The notes beneath the pieces were generated by a model. It saw only the letters and a list, made by a program, of their open reading frames with translations. It was not told the origin of the DNA and made no database searches. The position numbers were made by a program, and so were the translations under genes. Positions 8,343 to 14,827 of a stretch of DNA of 15,706 nucleotides are shown here, piece by piece. Each line of letters opens with the position of its first letter. Position 1 is the first letter of the stretch. The stretch is from an uncultured Propionibacteriaceae bacterium (GTDB taxonomy: Bacteria > Actinomycetota > Actinomycetes > Propionibacteriales > Propionibacteriaceae), in assembly GCA_936924635.1 (NCBI GenBank), contig CAKZHP010000107.1, positions 1-15,706 on the forward strand. Direction: 5' to 3'.

Positions 8343-9169
8343 GGATGTGGTCGTTCGCCAAGGGGCACGGGACGCAGAACGACTTCGTCCTGGTCAAGGA
8401 CCGTCACAACATGCTCTCGCCCTCCGCGGCCGACGTGCGCCATCTGTGCGACCGGCGGGCCGGCATCGGGGCGGACGGTGTGCTGCGCGTGGTGCGTGCC
8501 GGCAGCACCGGTGAGTGGGAGGGGGACCCCGATCTCTGGTTCATGGACTACCGCAACGCAGACGGCTCGGTCGCCGAGATGTGCGGCAACGGCCTGCGGG
8601 TGTTCGTCCGCTACCTGATCGAGGAGAACCTCGTCGACGGCGGCACGGTGCGTGTCGCCACGCGGGCTGGGCTGCGCGAGGTCGCGGTGCACAACGACGG
8701 TCGCCTCACGGGCGGGATGGGCACCGTGCGGGGGCGGGGGACCTCGACGGCGACGGTGGCCGGAGTCACGTACACGGGGACCGTCGTCGACGTGGGCAAC
8801 CCCCATCTCGTGGTGGAGGTGGGCTCGCCCGCCGACGTGGCGGCGGCCGACCTCACAGGCGTGCCGGAGCTCGACGAGTCAGTGTTCCCCGAGGGGGCCA
8901 ACATCGAGATCGTCGCCCGCGAGGGCGAGACCCTGGTGATGCGGGTCCTGGAGCGGGGGGTCGGCGAGACCAGGTCCTGCGGCACCGGGACGGTCGCCAC
9001 CGCCTGGGCCATGGCGGAGGGCCGGCCCGGCACGTACAAGGTGCGGGTCCCGGGCGGCTGGCTCGAGGTGGCTCTGGCCGAGGACGGCACCGCCACCCTC
9101 ACCGGGCCCGCCGTGATCGTGGCCCGCGGCGAGGTCGCCATGCCGGAGAAGGATCGCGAGGAGCACTGA
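8339..9169 (+). CDS. dapF: Diaminopimelate epimerase DapF
   Basis: A 276-aa cofactor-independent epimerase converting LL- to meso-diaminopimelate, the last shared step before lysine and the peptidoglycan cross-linking residue. The two catalytic cysteines are Cys82 in MCGNGLRVF and Cys214 in SCGTGTVATAWA. FAKGHGTQNDF near the N-terminus and NPHLVV are further family motifs. GTG 8339 is chosen because it overlaps the miaA stop (GTGA), a typical coupling arrangement; ATG 8345 is a close alternative starting MWSFAKG. Neither has a clear Shine-Dalgarno sequence, consistent with coupling to miaA. Length is normal. Confidence 0.95.
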   Translation: MRMWSFAKGHGTQNDFVLVKDRHNMLSPSAADVRHLCDRRAGIGADGVLRVVRAGSTGEWEGDPDLWFMDYRNADGSVAEMCGNGLRVFVRYLIEENLVDGGTVRVATRAGLREVAVHNDGRLTGGMGTVRGRGTSTATVAGVTYTGTVVDVGNPHLVVEVGSPADVAAADLTGVPELDESVFPEGANIEIVAREGETLVMRVLERGVGETRSCGTGTVATAWAMAEGRPGTYKVRVPGGWLEVALAEDGTATLTGPAVIVARGEVAMPEKDREEH

Positions 9170-9194
9170 CCGTCGGGGTAAGTCGCTGGTCAGC

Positions 9195-9222
9195 GCGTAC
9201 GCGGTCGTGGGAGGCTGCCTCC
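9195..9222 (+). promoter_or_regulatory. hflX leader: GCGTACGCG repeat core and hairpin over the ribosome-binding site
   Basis: The 55-bp gap before hflX contains the repeat core seen at 6740-6802 (here 9195-9210). Next to it is GGAGGC-T-GCCTCC (9210-9222), a tight inverted repeat in which the left arm is the likely Shine-Dalgarno sequence (GGGAGG, 9209-9214). If folded, it would hide the ribosome-binding site. Control by this structure is inferred. Confidence 0.4.
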
Positions 9223-9224
9223 CT

Positions 9225-10667
9225 ATGACGAACGCGGACCTGGACCGGGACGAGCCGATGGCGTACGACGAGGACGCCGACCCCACCCTGCCCGACCCGG
9301 AGGACTACGACGGCGACCAGGCCGACCTGGCCGACCGGCGGTCGCTGCGCCGTGTCGACGGGCTGCGCACCGAGCTCACCGACGTCACCGAGGTCGAGTA
9401 CCGGCGGCTGCGGCTGGAGCGGGTGGTGCTGGTGAGCGTGTGGGCAGGCGGGTCGGAGCAGGACGTGCGCAACTCGCTGTCGGAGCTGCGGCTGCTCGCC
9501 GAGACGGCCGGCTCGGAGGTCCTGGACGCCTTGTACCAGCGGCGCGAGAAGCCCGACCCGGCGACGTACATCGGGCGCGGCAAGGTCGACGAGCTGCGTG
9601 ACGTGGTGGTGGAGACCGGCGCCGACACGGTGATCTGCGACGGCGAGCTCGGTCCCTCGCAGCTGCGCAACCTGGAGGACCGGGTCAAGGTCAAGGTGAT
9701 CGACCGGACCGCACTGATCCTCGACATCTTCGCCTCCCACGCGCGCAGCGCCGAGGGCAAGGCCCAGGTCGAGCTGGCCCAGCTGCAGTACTTGCGGCAG
9801 CGGCTGCGCGGCTGGGGCGGCAACCTGTCGCGCCAGACTGGTGGCCGGGCGGCCGGTGGTGCCGGCATCGGCGGCCGTGGCCCCGGTGAGACGAAGCTGG
9901 AGACCGACCGGCGGCGGATCCGCTCCCGGATCGCCAAGCTGCGGGCCGACCTGCGTGAGCTCGAGGGGACCCGCGAGGTGAAGCGGCAGGAGCGTCGCCG
10001 CCACCGGGTGCCGTCGGTCGCGATCGTGGGCTACACGAACGCCGGCAAGTCGTCGCTGCTGAACCGGCTCACCGGCGCGGGCGTGCTGGTGGAGAACGCC
10101 CTGTTCGCCACCCTCGACCCGACCACCCGGCGCTCCCAGACGCCCGACGGGCGCGTCTACACGCTCACCGACACCGTCGGTTTCGTACGCCACCTGCCGC
10201 ACGACCTGGTGGAGGCGTTCCGCTCCACGCTGGAGGAGTCCGTCGCCGCCGACCTGCTGCTGCACGTGGTCGACGGTTCCGACCCCGACCCGTACGGGCA
10301 GGTGGCGGCCGTGCGGGAGGTGCTTGCGGACATCGGCGCGGCCGACGTACCGGAGCAGCTGGTGATCAACAAGTCGGACCTCGCCGACCCGACCGCGCTG
10401 CAGGCGCTGCGGACCCGGTTCCCGGACGCGGTGTTCGTCTCGGCTCGCACGGGGGAAGGCATCGACGAGCTGCGGGCGGTGACGGAGGGGCGCCTGCCCC
10501 GCCCCGGGGTGGAGCTGACGGCTCTGGTGCCGTACGCGCGGGGGGACCTGCTGGAGCGGATCCACCGCGAGGGGGAGCTGGTGAGCCAGGAGCACACGGG
10601 GGAGGGCACCCGGGTGGTCGCGCGCGTGCACCCCAACCTGGCCGGAGAGCTCGCGGCGTACGTGTAG
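9225..10667 (+). CDS. hflX: GTPase HflX
   Basis: A 480-aa ribosome-associated GTPase of the Obg-HflX superfamily, known to rescue stalled or hibernating ribosomes. An acidic N-terminal extension (1-45) precedes the HflX domain, with YIGRGKVDEL (115-124), ERVVLV (65-70), and the glycine-rich region GGRAAGGAGIGGRGPGETKLE (about 206-226). The G domain has G1 GYTNAGKS (269-276), G3 DTVGF (316-320), G4 NKSD (382-385) and G5 SAR (406-408). The ATG at 9225 has GGGAGG ten bases upstream; GTG 9207 and ATG 9258 are alternatives. It follows dapF by 55 bp, as in many actinobacteria, and may be read from the miaA promoter. Confidence 0.95.
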   Translation: MTNADLDRDEPMAYDEDADPTLPDPEDYDGDQADLADRRSLRRVDGLRTELTDVTEVEYRRLRLERVVLVSVWAGGSEQDVRNSLSELRLLAETAGSEVLDALYQRREKPDPATYIGRGKVDELRDVVVETGADTVICDGELGPSQLRNLEDRVKVKVIDRTALILDIFASHARSAEGKAQVELAQLQYLRQRLRGWGGNLSRQTGGRAAGGAGIGGRGPGETKLETDRRRIRSRIAKLRADLRELEGTREVKRQERRRHRVPSVAIVGYTNAGKSSLLNRLTGAGVLVENALFATLDPTTRRSQTPDGRVYTLTDTVGFVRHLPHDLVEAFRSTLEESVAADLLLHVVDGSDPDPYGQVAAVREVLADIGAADVPEQLVINKSDLADPTALQALRTRFPDAVFVSARTGEGIDELRAVTEGRLPRPGVELTALVPYARGDLLERIHREGELVSQEHTGEGTRVVARVHPNLAGELAAYV

Positions 10668-10685
10668 TGCACCGCGCTCGTCGTA

Positions 10686-10709
10686 CCCAGGCGTTGTCCA
10701 CAGCCTGGG
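10686..10709 (+). promoter_or_regulatory. Putative DnaA box in a hairpin loop
   Basis: TTGTCCACA at 10694-10702 equals the favoured DnaA box of high-GC actinobacteria such as Streptomyces. It is flanked by CCCAGGC (10686-10692) and GCCTGGG (10703-10709), so a 7-bp stem would present the box almost exactly in its loop. It lies between hflX and the DinG-like helicase. The stem could also serve as a weak hflX terminator. Confidence 0.45.
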
Positions 10710-10742
10710 CGAGGCGGCTCGGGCGTTGTCGGCGACGGCTTG

Positions 10743-10748
10743 TACGGT
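10743..10748 (+). promoter_or_regulatory. Candidate -10 box of the DinG-like helicase gene
   Basis: TACGGT is the same hexamer seen before lexA and lies 6 bases before GTG 10755, implying a leaderless or nearly leaderless message. No convincing -35 was found at the proper distance; TTGTCG (10726-10731) is too close. No SOS box was seen here. Confidence 0.45.
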
Positions 10749-10754
10749 GTCGTG

Positions 10755-12779
10755 GTGCCTGACGAGTCGACTGCCCTACGCATCCTCGATGCGGCGGTCG
10801 CCTCGCTCGGCGGGGCGAGCCGCGAGGGTCAGCGCGCCATGTGCGAAGCCGCGTCGGAGACGTTCGAGTCCGGCGTGCACCTGCTCGTACAAGCGGGCAC
10901 CGGCACGGGCAAGTCGCTGGGCTACCTGGCGCCGGCGTTCGCCCATGTGATGACTCACCAGGGGTCTCGCGCCGTGGTGGCGACGGCCACACTGGCGCTG
11001 CAGACCCAGCTGGCGACCAAGGACATCCCGGTCGTCGCCAAGGCCGTCGCCGAGGTGACGGGCCGCACCCCGGTCACCGCGCTGCTCAAGGGCCGGTCCA
11101 ACTACGCCTGCCTGCACCGGATGCGCGACGGGGCCGGTGAGGCGGCGCCCGTGGGCCTGTTCGCCGGCACCGAGATGCTGGGGGCGCTGAAGGCTGCCGA
11201 CGCCCCGCCGGAGTCGGTGCTGGGCGCCGAGGTGGTGGCACTGCGGGAGTGGGCCGAGGGCGAGCTGGAGGCGGGCGGTCTCGTGGACCGCGACGACGCG
11301 CCACCGCACACGCCGGCGGGCTGGGCGCAGGTGAGCGTGCCCGTCCGCGAGTGCCTGGGGGCCGCGCGCTGCCCGTACGGGGCGGAGTGCTTCGTGGAGG
11401 CCTCCCGCGACCGTGCCCGCGAGGCCGACCTGGTGGTGACGAACCACGCGCTGCTGGCCATCGACGCCCTGCACGGCAAGACGACGCTGCCCGACCACGA
11501 CCTGCTGGTCATCGACGAGGCCCACGAGCTGGTGGCCCGGGTCACCGGCGCCGCCTCGGCGGAGCTGAGCCCGCAGCTGGTTGAGCGGGTGGCGAGGCGG
11601 GTGCTGCCGTGGCTCACCGACGAGGTGGGGCTGGAGCTGCTGGAGTCGGGTGACACGTTGCGTACGGCGCTCGACGAGGTCGAGCCGGAGCGCATCACTG
11701 ACGCCGGGAACGCGGTGGCGCAGGCGCTGGTCGTCGTGCGTACGGCCAGCCGTGCCGCCCTGACCGCCATGAGTGGCGGTACCAAGGACGCGGACGCCGA
11801 GCGGTCGCAGGCGCAGGCCGCCCTGCAGGAGGTCTTCGACGTCTCGGAGCGGATGGCGGCCCTGGCCGACGCCGACGTGGTCTGGGTCAGTGAGCGGGAG
11901 CGCTTCGGGCGTCAGCTGGTGGTGGCACCGCTGTCGGTGTCCGGGCTGGTCAGGGAGGCGATCCTGCCCGACGTGTCGGCGGTGTTCACCTCGGCCACGC
12001 TCACCACCGGCGGTGAGTTCACGGGCCCGGCCGGGCAGTTCGGGCTCGCCAAGCGGGGTCGCGTGACCGAGGAGGAGCCGACACCGGGCGGCATCGCCTG
12101 GCGCGGCATCGATGTCGGGTCGCCGTTCGACTACGCGCGCCAGGGGATCATGTACGTGGCGAAGCACCTGCCGCCGCCACGCCGAGACGGCCTCTCGCCG
12201 GAGGTCCTGGCCGAGATCGCCGAGCTGGTCTGGGCGGCCGGCGGACGGACGCTCGGGCTGTTCTCCTCCCACCGCAATGCGGCGGCCGCGGCGTCGTACG
12301 TGCGCAAGGAGGTGCCGTCGCTGACCGTGCTGTGCCAGGGCGACGCCCACCTCACCGAGCTGACCCGCCGGTTCGTGGCGGAGGAGGCCACCAGCCTCTT
12401 CGGCACGCTCTCGCTGTGGCAGGGGGTGGACGTGCCGGGGGAGAGCTGTCAGCTGGTGATCATCGACAAGATCCCGTTCCCCCGCCCGGACGAGCCCCTG
12501 ATGCTGGCGCGGCAGGAGGCGGTGACCGCTGCCGGCGGCAACGGCTTCATGGCGGTCGCGGCGAGCCACGCGGCCCTGCTGCTGGCGCAGGGCGCTGGGC
12601 GGCTTGTACGGCGGACGAGCGACCGCGGAGTCGTCGCGGTGCTGGACCCGCGGCTGCTCACCGCACGGTACGGGTCGTACCTCCGCGCCTCCATGCCGGC
12701 GTTCTGGCAGACGACCGACCGCGAGACCGCCGTCGCCGCACTGCAGAGGCTCGACGGGGACCGGTCCAGCGGGGCCTGA
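10755..12779 (+). CDS. dinG: DinG/XPD-like ATP-dependent DNA helicase with Fe-S cluster motif
   Basis: A 674-aa superfamily 2 helicase predicted to unwind DNA 5'-3', acting on repair intermediates, R-loops or stalled forks. Motifs: Walker A QAGTGTGKS (46-54), ATATLALQTQL (76-86), DEAH (254-257), TSATLTTGG (412-420), SLWQGVDVPGESC (553-565) and QGAGRLVRR (612-620). Four cysteines between motifs Ia and II (119, 200, 206, 212) match the 4Fe-4S domain of the XPD/DinG family. The start could be TTG 10740, GTG 10752 or GTG 10755; the last fits the TACGGT box at leaderless spacing. The gene converges on lexA. No SOS box precedes it, so damage control is not shown. YoaA-type naming would be equally fair. 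Confidence 0.92.
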   Translation: MPDESTALRILDAAVASLGGASREGQRAMCEAASETFESGVHLLVQAGTGTGKSLGYLAPAFAHVMTHQGSRAVVATATLALQTQLATKDIPVVAKAVAEVTGRTPVTALLKGRSNYACLHRMRDGAGEAAPVGLFAGTEMLGALKAADAPPESVLGAEVVALREWAEGELEAGGLVDRDDAPPHTPAGWAQVSVPVRECLGAARCPYGAECFVEASRDRAREADLVVTNHALLAIDALHGKTTLPDHDLLVIDEAHELVARVTGAASAELSPQLVERVARRVLPWLTDEVGLELLESGDTLRTALDEVEPERITDAGNAVAQALVVVRTASRAALTAMSGGTKDADAERSQAQAALQEVFDVSERMAALADADVVWVSERERFGRQLVVAPLSVSGLVREAILPDVSAVFTSATLTTGGEFTGPAGQFGLAKRGRVTEEEPTPGGIAWRGIDVGSPFDYARQGIMYVAKHLPPPRRDGLSPEVLAEIAELVWAAGGRTLGLFSSHRNAAAAASYVRKEVPSLTVLCQGDAHLTELTRRFVAEEATSLFGTLSLWQGVDVPGESCQLVIIDKIPFPRPDEPLMLARQEAVTAAGGNGFMAVAASHAALLLAQGAGRLVRRTSDRGVVAVLDPRLLTARYGSYLRASMPAFWQTTDRETAVAALQRLDGDRSSGA

Positions 12780-12787
12780 CCCCAGAC

Positions 12788-12827
12788 GACGCACCAGCCC
12801 CGGAGAAGACTCCGGGGCTGGTGCGTC
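12788..12827. terminator. Bidirectional terminator between dinG and lexA
   Basis: A perfect 18-bp inverted repeat (12788-12805 with 12810-12827) with the 4-base loop AAGA fills the 57-bp gap between the two convergent stop codons. It is the strongest terminator in the window and would end both transcripts. Confidence 0.93.
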
Positions 12828-12836
12828 AGACCGAGG

Positions 12837-13631
12837 TCAGAGACGTCGCAGGACGCTGACGACCTTGCCGAGGATGGTCGCCTCGTTGCCGTCGATCGGC
12901 TCGTACGCAGGGTTGTGAGGCAGCAGCCAGACCTGGCCCGGAGTCCGCTTGAGCGTCTTCACGGTGGCCTCGTCGCCGATCAGGGCGGCGACGATCTCGC
13001 CGTTGTCGGCCGTGGGCTGCTGGCGGACGACGACCCAGTCGCCGTCGCAGATCGCAGCATCGATCATCGACTCGCCCTTGACCTCCAGCAGGAAGAGGTT
13101 CCCCTCGCCGACCAGCTGGCGGGGGAGCGCGAAGACGTCCTCGACGGCCTGCTCGGCGAGGATCGGGCCACCGGCGGCGATCCGGCCGAGGACCGGCACG
13201 TGGACCGGGGCCGGCAGCGCGTCGGAAGAGTCGGTCTCGTCGACCCAGGCCGGCTCGGGCTCGGGCCGCCTGGCCGCAGGGGGCGCAACCGCAGCGGCCG
13301 ACTGCGGCAGCCGGACCTCGAGGGCACGGGGGCGGTTCGGGTCGCGGCGCAGGAACCCCTTCGCCTCCAGCTGACGCATCTGGTGCGCGACGCTGGAGGG
13401 GCTGGCAAGGCCGGCGGCCTCGCCGACCTCACGGATGCTCGGCGGGTAGCCGTTGCGCTCCACCGCCTCCTTGATGACCTCCAGGATCAGGCGCTGGCGC
13501 AGGGTGAGGCCGTCGGCGTCCTCTCCTCCGTCGGGGAGGCTGACGATCCTGGAGTCCTTCACCTGCTTCGCGATGTCGGCGTTGCGCGGGCGCCCCGGAC
13601 GCCTCGGGGTGGAGGGAGTCTTGTCAGCCAT
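12837..13631 (-). CDS. lexA: SOS repressor LexA
   Basis: A 264-aa repressor of DNA-damage genes that cleaves itself when activated RecA filaments form. An actinobacterial-type N-terminal extension (1-40) with a basic PRRPGRPR segment precedes the winged helix domain (about 41-108), which contains YPPSIREVGEAAGLASPSSVAHQ. The linker holds the Ala153-Gly154 cleavage site in GRIAAGGPILAEQ. The peptidase domain has Ser188 (GESM) and Lys225 (ATVKTLKR). Start at ATG 13631: a TACGGT -10 box lies 7 bases upstream, so the mRNA is probably leaderless. It converges with dinG and diverges from a small membrane protein gene that has an SOS box. Confidence 0.97.
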   Translation of the reverse strand: MADKTPSTPRRPGRPRNADIAKQVKDSRIVSLPDGGEDADGLTLRQRLILEVIKEAVERNGYPPSIREVGEAAGLASPSSVAHQMRQLEAKGFLRRDPNRPRALEVRLPQSAAAVAPPAARRPEPEPAWVDETDSSDALPAPVHVPVLGRIAAGGPILAEQAVEDVFALPRQLVGEGNLFLLEVKGESMIDAAICDGDWVVVRQQPTADNGEIVAALIGDEATVKTLKRTPGQVWLLPHNPAYEPIDGNEATILGKVVSVLRRL

Positions 13632-13638
13632 GACGATC

Positions 13639-13679
13639 ACCGTAGGGATCACCGACGAGCGAATCAAACACCTGTACGA
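13639..13679 (-). promoter_or_regulatory. lexA promoter with overlapping SOS operator
   Basis: On the minus strand: -35 TTGATT (13662-13667), a 17-bp spacer, -10 TACGGT (13639-13644), then 7 bases to the lexA ATG. An SOS box reading TCGTAC-AGGT-GTTTGA (13664-13679) matches 10 of 12 bases of the actinobacterial consensus and overlaps the -35. Binding of LexA there would block RNA polymerase, giving autorepression. Confidence 0.8.
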
Positions 13680-13716
13680 GCGTGTCGCTCTACTACCTGT
13701 CGCCCTCCGGGCTCCG

Positions 13717-13904
13717 CGGGCGGGAGGCTGAGTCCCCGCTCTTCCTCCTCTCTCCGCGAGGTGGCCTGGGGTTCGGTGTGGGTTGGGCGTCTCGCTGCGT
13801 TCGTCGTGCATCGCGGGTGCCTCCCGCCCGGGTTGTCTGTCGCGCGCTTCGCGCTCCGCGTCTGCGGCCTCGAGACCCACACCTCTCACTCGTCTACCTC
13901 GCGG
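13717..13904. repeat. Imperfect nested inverted repeats in the lexA upstream gap
   Basis: The 400-bp gap between lexA and the SOS-box gene holds no believable gene. Within it, CCGCGAGGT (13754-13762) pairs with 13896-13904, and GGTGTGGGT (13775-13783) pairs with 13875-13883, with 12 bases between the two stems on both sides. A third 12-bp pair joins 13717-13728 with 13819-13830. The composition (CGCTGCGTTCG, GCGCTTCGCGC) resembles dispersed palindromic repeats of actinobacteria. Family unknown. Confidence 0.45.
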
Positions 13905-14009
13905 CATCGCCCGCTCTGGCCGGCTTGGCCGCGCTCGCCTCGAAAAATTGTCAGACCCTTCCTCTCTACTGATTCTTGTCACCGCGACACGCCGCAAGCG
14001 AACGGGTGT

Positions 14010-14060
14010 TTGAATCCGTCGTTCGCTGGCGGTACACATGGTTATCGAACGAACGTTCGA
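14010..14060 (+). promoter_or_regulatory. SOS-regulated promoter: -35, -10 and consensus LexA box
   Basis: TTGAAT (14010-14015), a 17-bp spacer and TACACA (14033-14038) form a good promoter. The SOS box TCGAAC-GAAC-GTTCGA (14045-14060) matches the actinobacterial consensus in all 12 conserved positions and covers the expected transcription start. LexA bound there should repress the following gene; cleavage of LexA should induce it. Confidence 0.9.
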
Positions 14061-14076
14061 CAGAGAGGAGCTCGTC

Positions 14077-14394
14077 ATGAGCACTGCCGCAGTCATCGAG
14101 ACGGGGTACATCGCTGCCTCCCCGGTGCGTCCCTCACGCCGGCGCACGGCGCCGACGGCTCCTGTCGCGCGTCCCACGGCCTCGGGCCCCCGCGCCGCCA
14201 GGCCGACCGAGACCCGGTTCACCGGCTGTACGTCGGTGGCGCCCCGCTCCTGCCGCGTCGACGTCGTCGAGGCGGGGTGGCACCTGACCACGCGGGGGAT
14301 GGCCGTGGCGATGGCCCTCGTGGCGGCGGTGATGGGCACCGCGCTGGTGACGTGCCTGGTGGCGTTCCTCTCGGTGAGCAACGCCCCTCTCTGA
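14077..14394 (+). CDS. Small SOS-controlled membrane protein, DivS/ChiZ/YneA-like position
   Basis: A 105-aa protein with a basic, Pro/Ala-rich N-terminal half (about 15-48), cysteines at 51, 59 and 93, and one membrane helix (about 74-98) followed by only seven residues. Its place, divergent from lexA under a consensus SOS box, matches the actinobacterial division suppressors (DivS, ChiZ) that delay septation during DNA damage. The usual C-terminal LysM domain is missing, and no other frame downstream encodes one. GAGAGGAG (14063-14070) gives ideal spacing to ATG 14077; the in-frame ATG 14038 would overlap the -10 and SOS box. The division-suppressor role is inferred from context. A weak hairpin (14396-14410) follows. 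Confidence 0.75.
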   Translation: MSTAAVIETGYIAASPVRPSRRRTAPTAPVARPTASGPRAARPTETRFTGCTSVAPRSCRVDVVEAGWHLTTRGMAVAMALVAAVMGTALVTCLVAFLSVSNAPL

Positions 14395-14438
14395 GGGCGG
14401 CTGACCCGCCGTACGGTGCGGTCACCTGCACGCTGCTG

Positions 14439-14472
14439 CTGGCGAGTACCCCACTCTGGCGAGTACCCCACT
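14439..14472. repeat. Perfect 17-bp tandem duplication
   Basis: CTGGCGAGTACCCCACT occurs twice back to back (14439-14455 and 14456-14472), and a third partial unit, overlapping the last two bases, reads CTGGCGA (14471-14477). It lies in the non-coding stretch after the SOS gene. Function unknown; recent slippage or a regulator binding site are both possible. Confidence 0.8.
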
Positions 14473-14618
14473 GGCGACGAGGCCAGGCATGGCGGTCCGA
14501 CGGCCCTGCGACGCGAGCCTGGGCGGCCAGCACCTCTGTGCTGCCGCTGGGTGCTCACGTCCCGCAGCCCGGCGCCGGGCCCCTGTATCGGCCCGGCTCC
14601 CTGGGGTACCCTCCCGCC

Positions 14619-14815
14619 GGCAGTCAGAACGTGACCCGGCTGACGAAGGGGGCGAGCCCGAGCGACGTGGGGCCCACGTCGAGGAGCCAGCTCGTAAGCC
14701 CTCAAGCGCTACGCCACGGCGGGCGCGCCACCTCGTCGTCCAGGAGCTGGGGGGTGCAGCCCCACACAGACGCCGACGGCGCCATCCCGTAGGGGATGGC
14801 GCCGTCGGTGCGTCT
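14619..14815 (+). ncRNA. Possible small RNA upstream of a terminator
   Basis: Between the SOS gene and the convergent RDD gene lie about 430 bp without a credible protein. TACCCT (14607-14612) is a good -10 candidate; its -35 is weak (TGTATC, 14584-14589). Downstream come GTCAG...CTGAC (about 14623-14644), a perfect hairpin at 14663-14681 and the strong terminator stem at 14768-14814. The order promoter, stems, terminator suggests a transcript of roughly 190 bases. I could not match it to a known RNA (cobalamin, c-di-AMP or SAM-IV riboswitch, 6C, SRP RNA, tmRNA). It might equally be untranscribed spacer with a shared terminator. Confidence 0.25.
14768..14814. terminator. Terminator of the RDD-family gene, possibly bidirectional
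   Basis: A perfect 16-bp stem (14773-14788 with 14793-14808) with loop GTAG is extended by AGACG/CGTCT beyond a 2-base bulge. It lies 14 bp past the RDD stop codon on the minus strand and could also end a + strand transcript. Confidence 0.88.
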
Positions 14816-14827
14816 AGCCGGCAGCGG

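Noticed and set aside
10660..10755. SOS box in front of the DinG-like gene
   Set aside because: No TCGAAC-N4-GTTCGA-like sequence is present, so LexA control of this gene is not supported here.
13682..13972. Possible 96-aa protein between lexA and the SOS gene
   Set aside because: No ribosome-binding site, Arg/Ala/Leu-rich translation without similarity, and it overlaps an inverted-repeat element.
14038..14079. Earlier ATG start for the SOS-box gene
   Set aside because: It lies at the -10 box and would make the LexA operator part of the coding sequence; ATG 14077 has an ideal ribosome-binding site.
14394..14600. Frameshifted LysM domain downstream of the small SOS protein
   Set aside because: None of the three + frames after the stop shows the LysM pattern of a YTVQPGDTLW-like start.
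14600..14770. Cobalamin or c-di-AMP riboswitch
   Set aside because: The conserved B12 box and ydaO core sequences were not found, and no suitable gene follows on the same strand.
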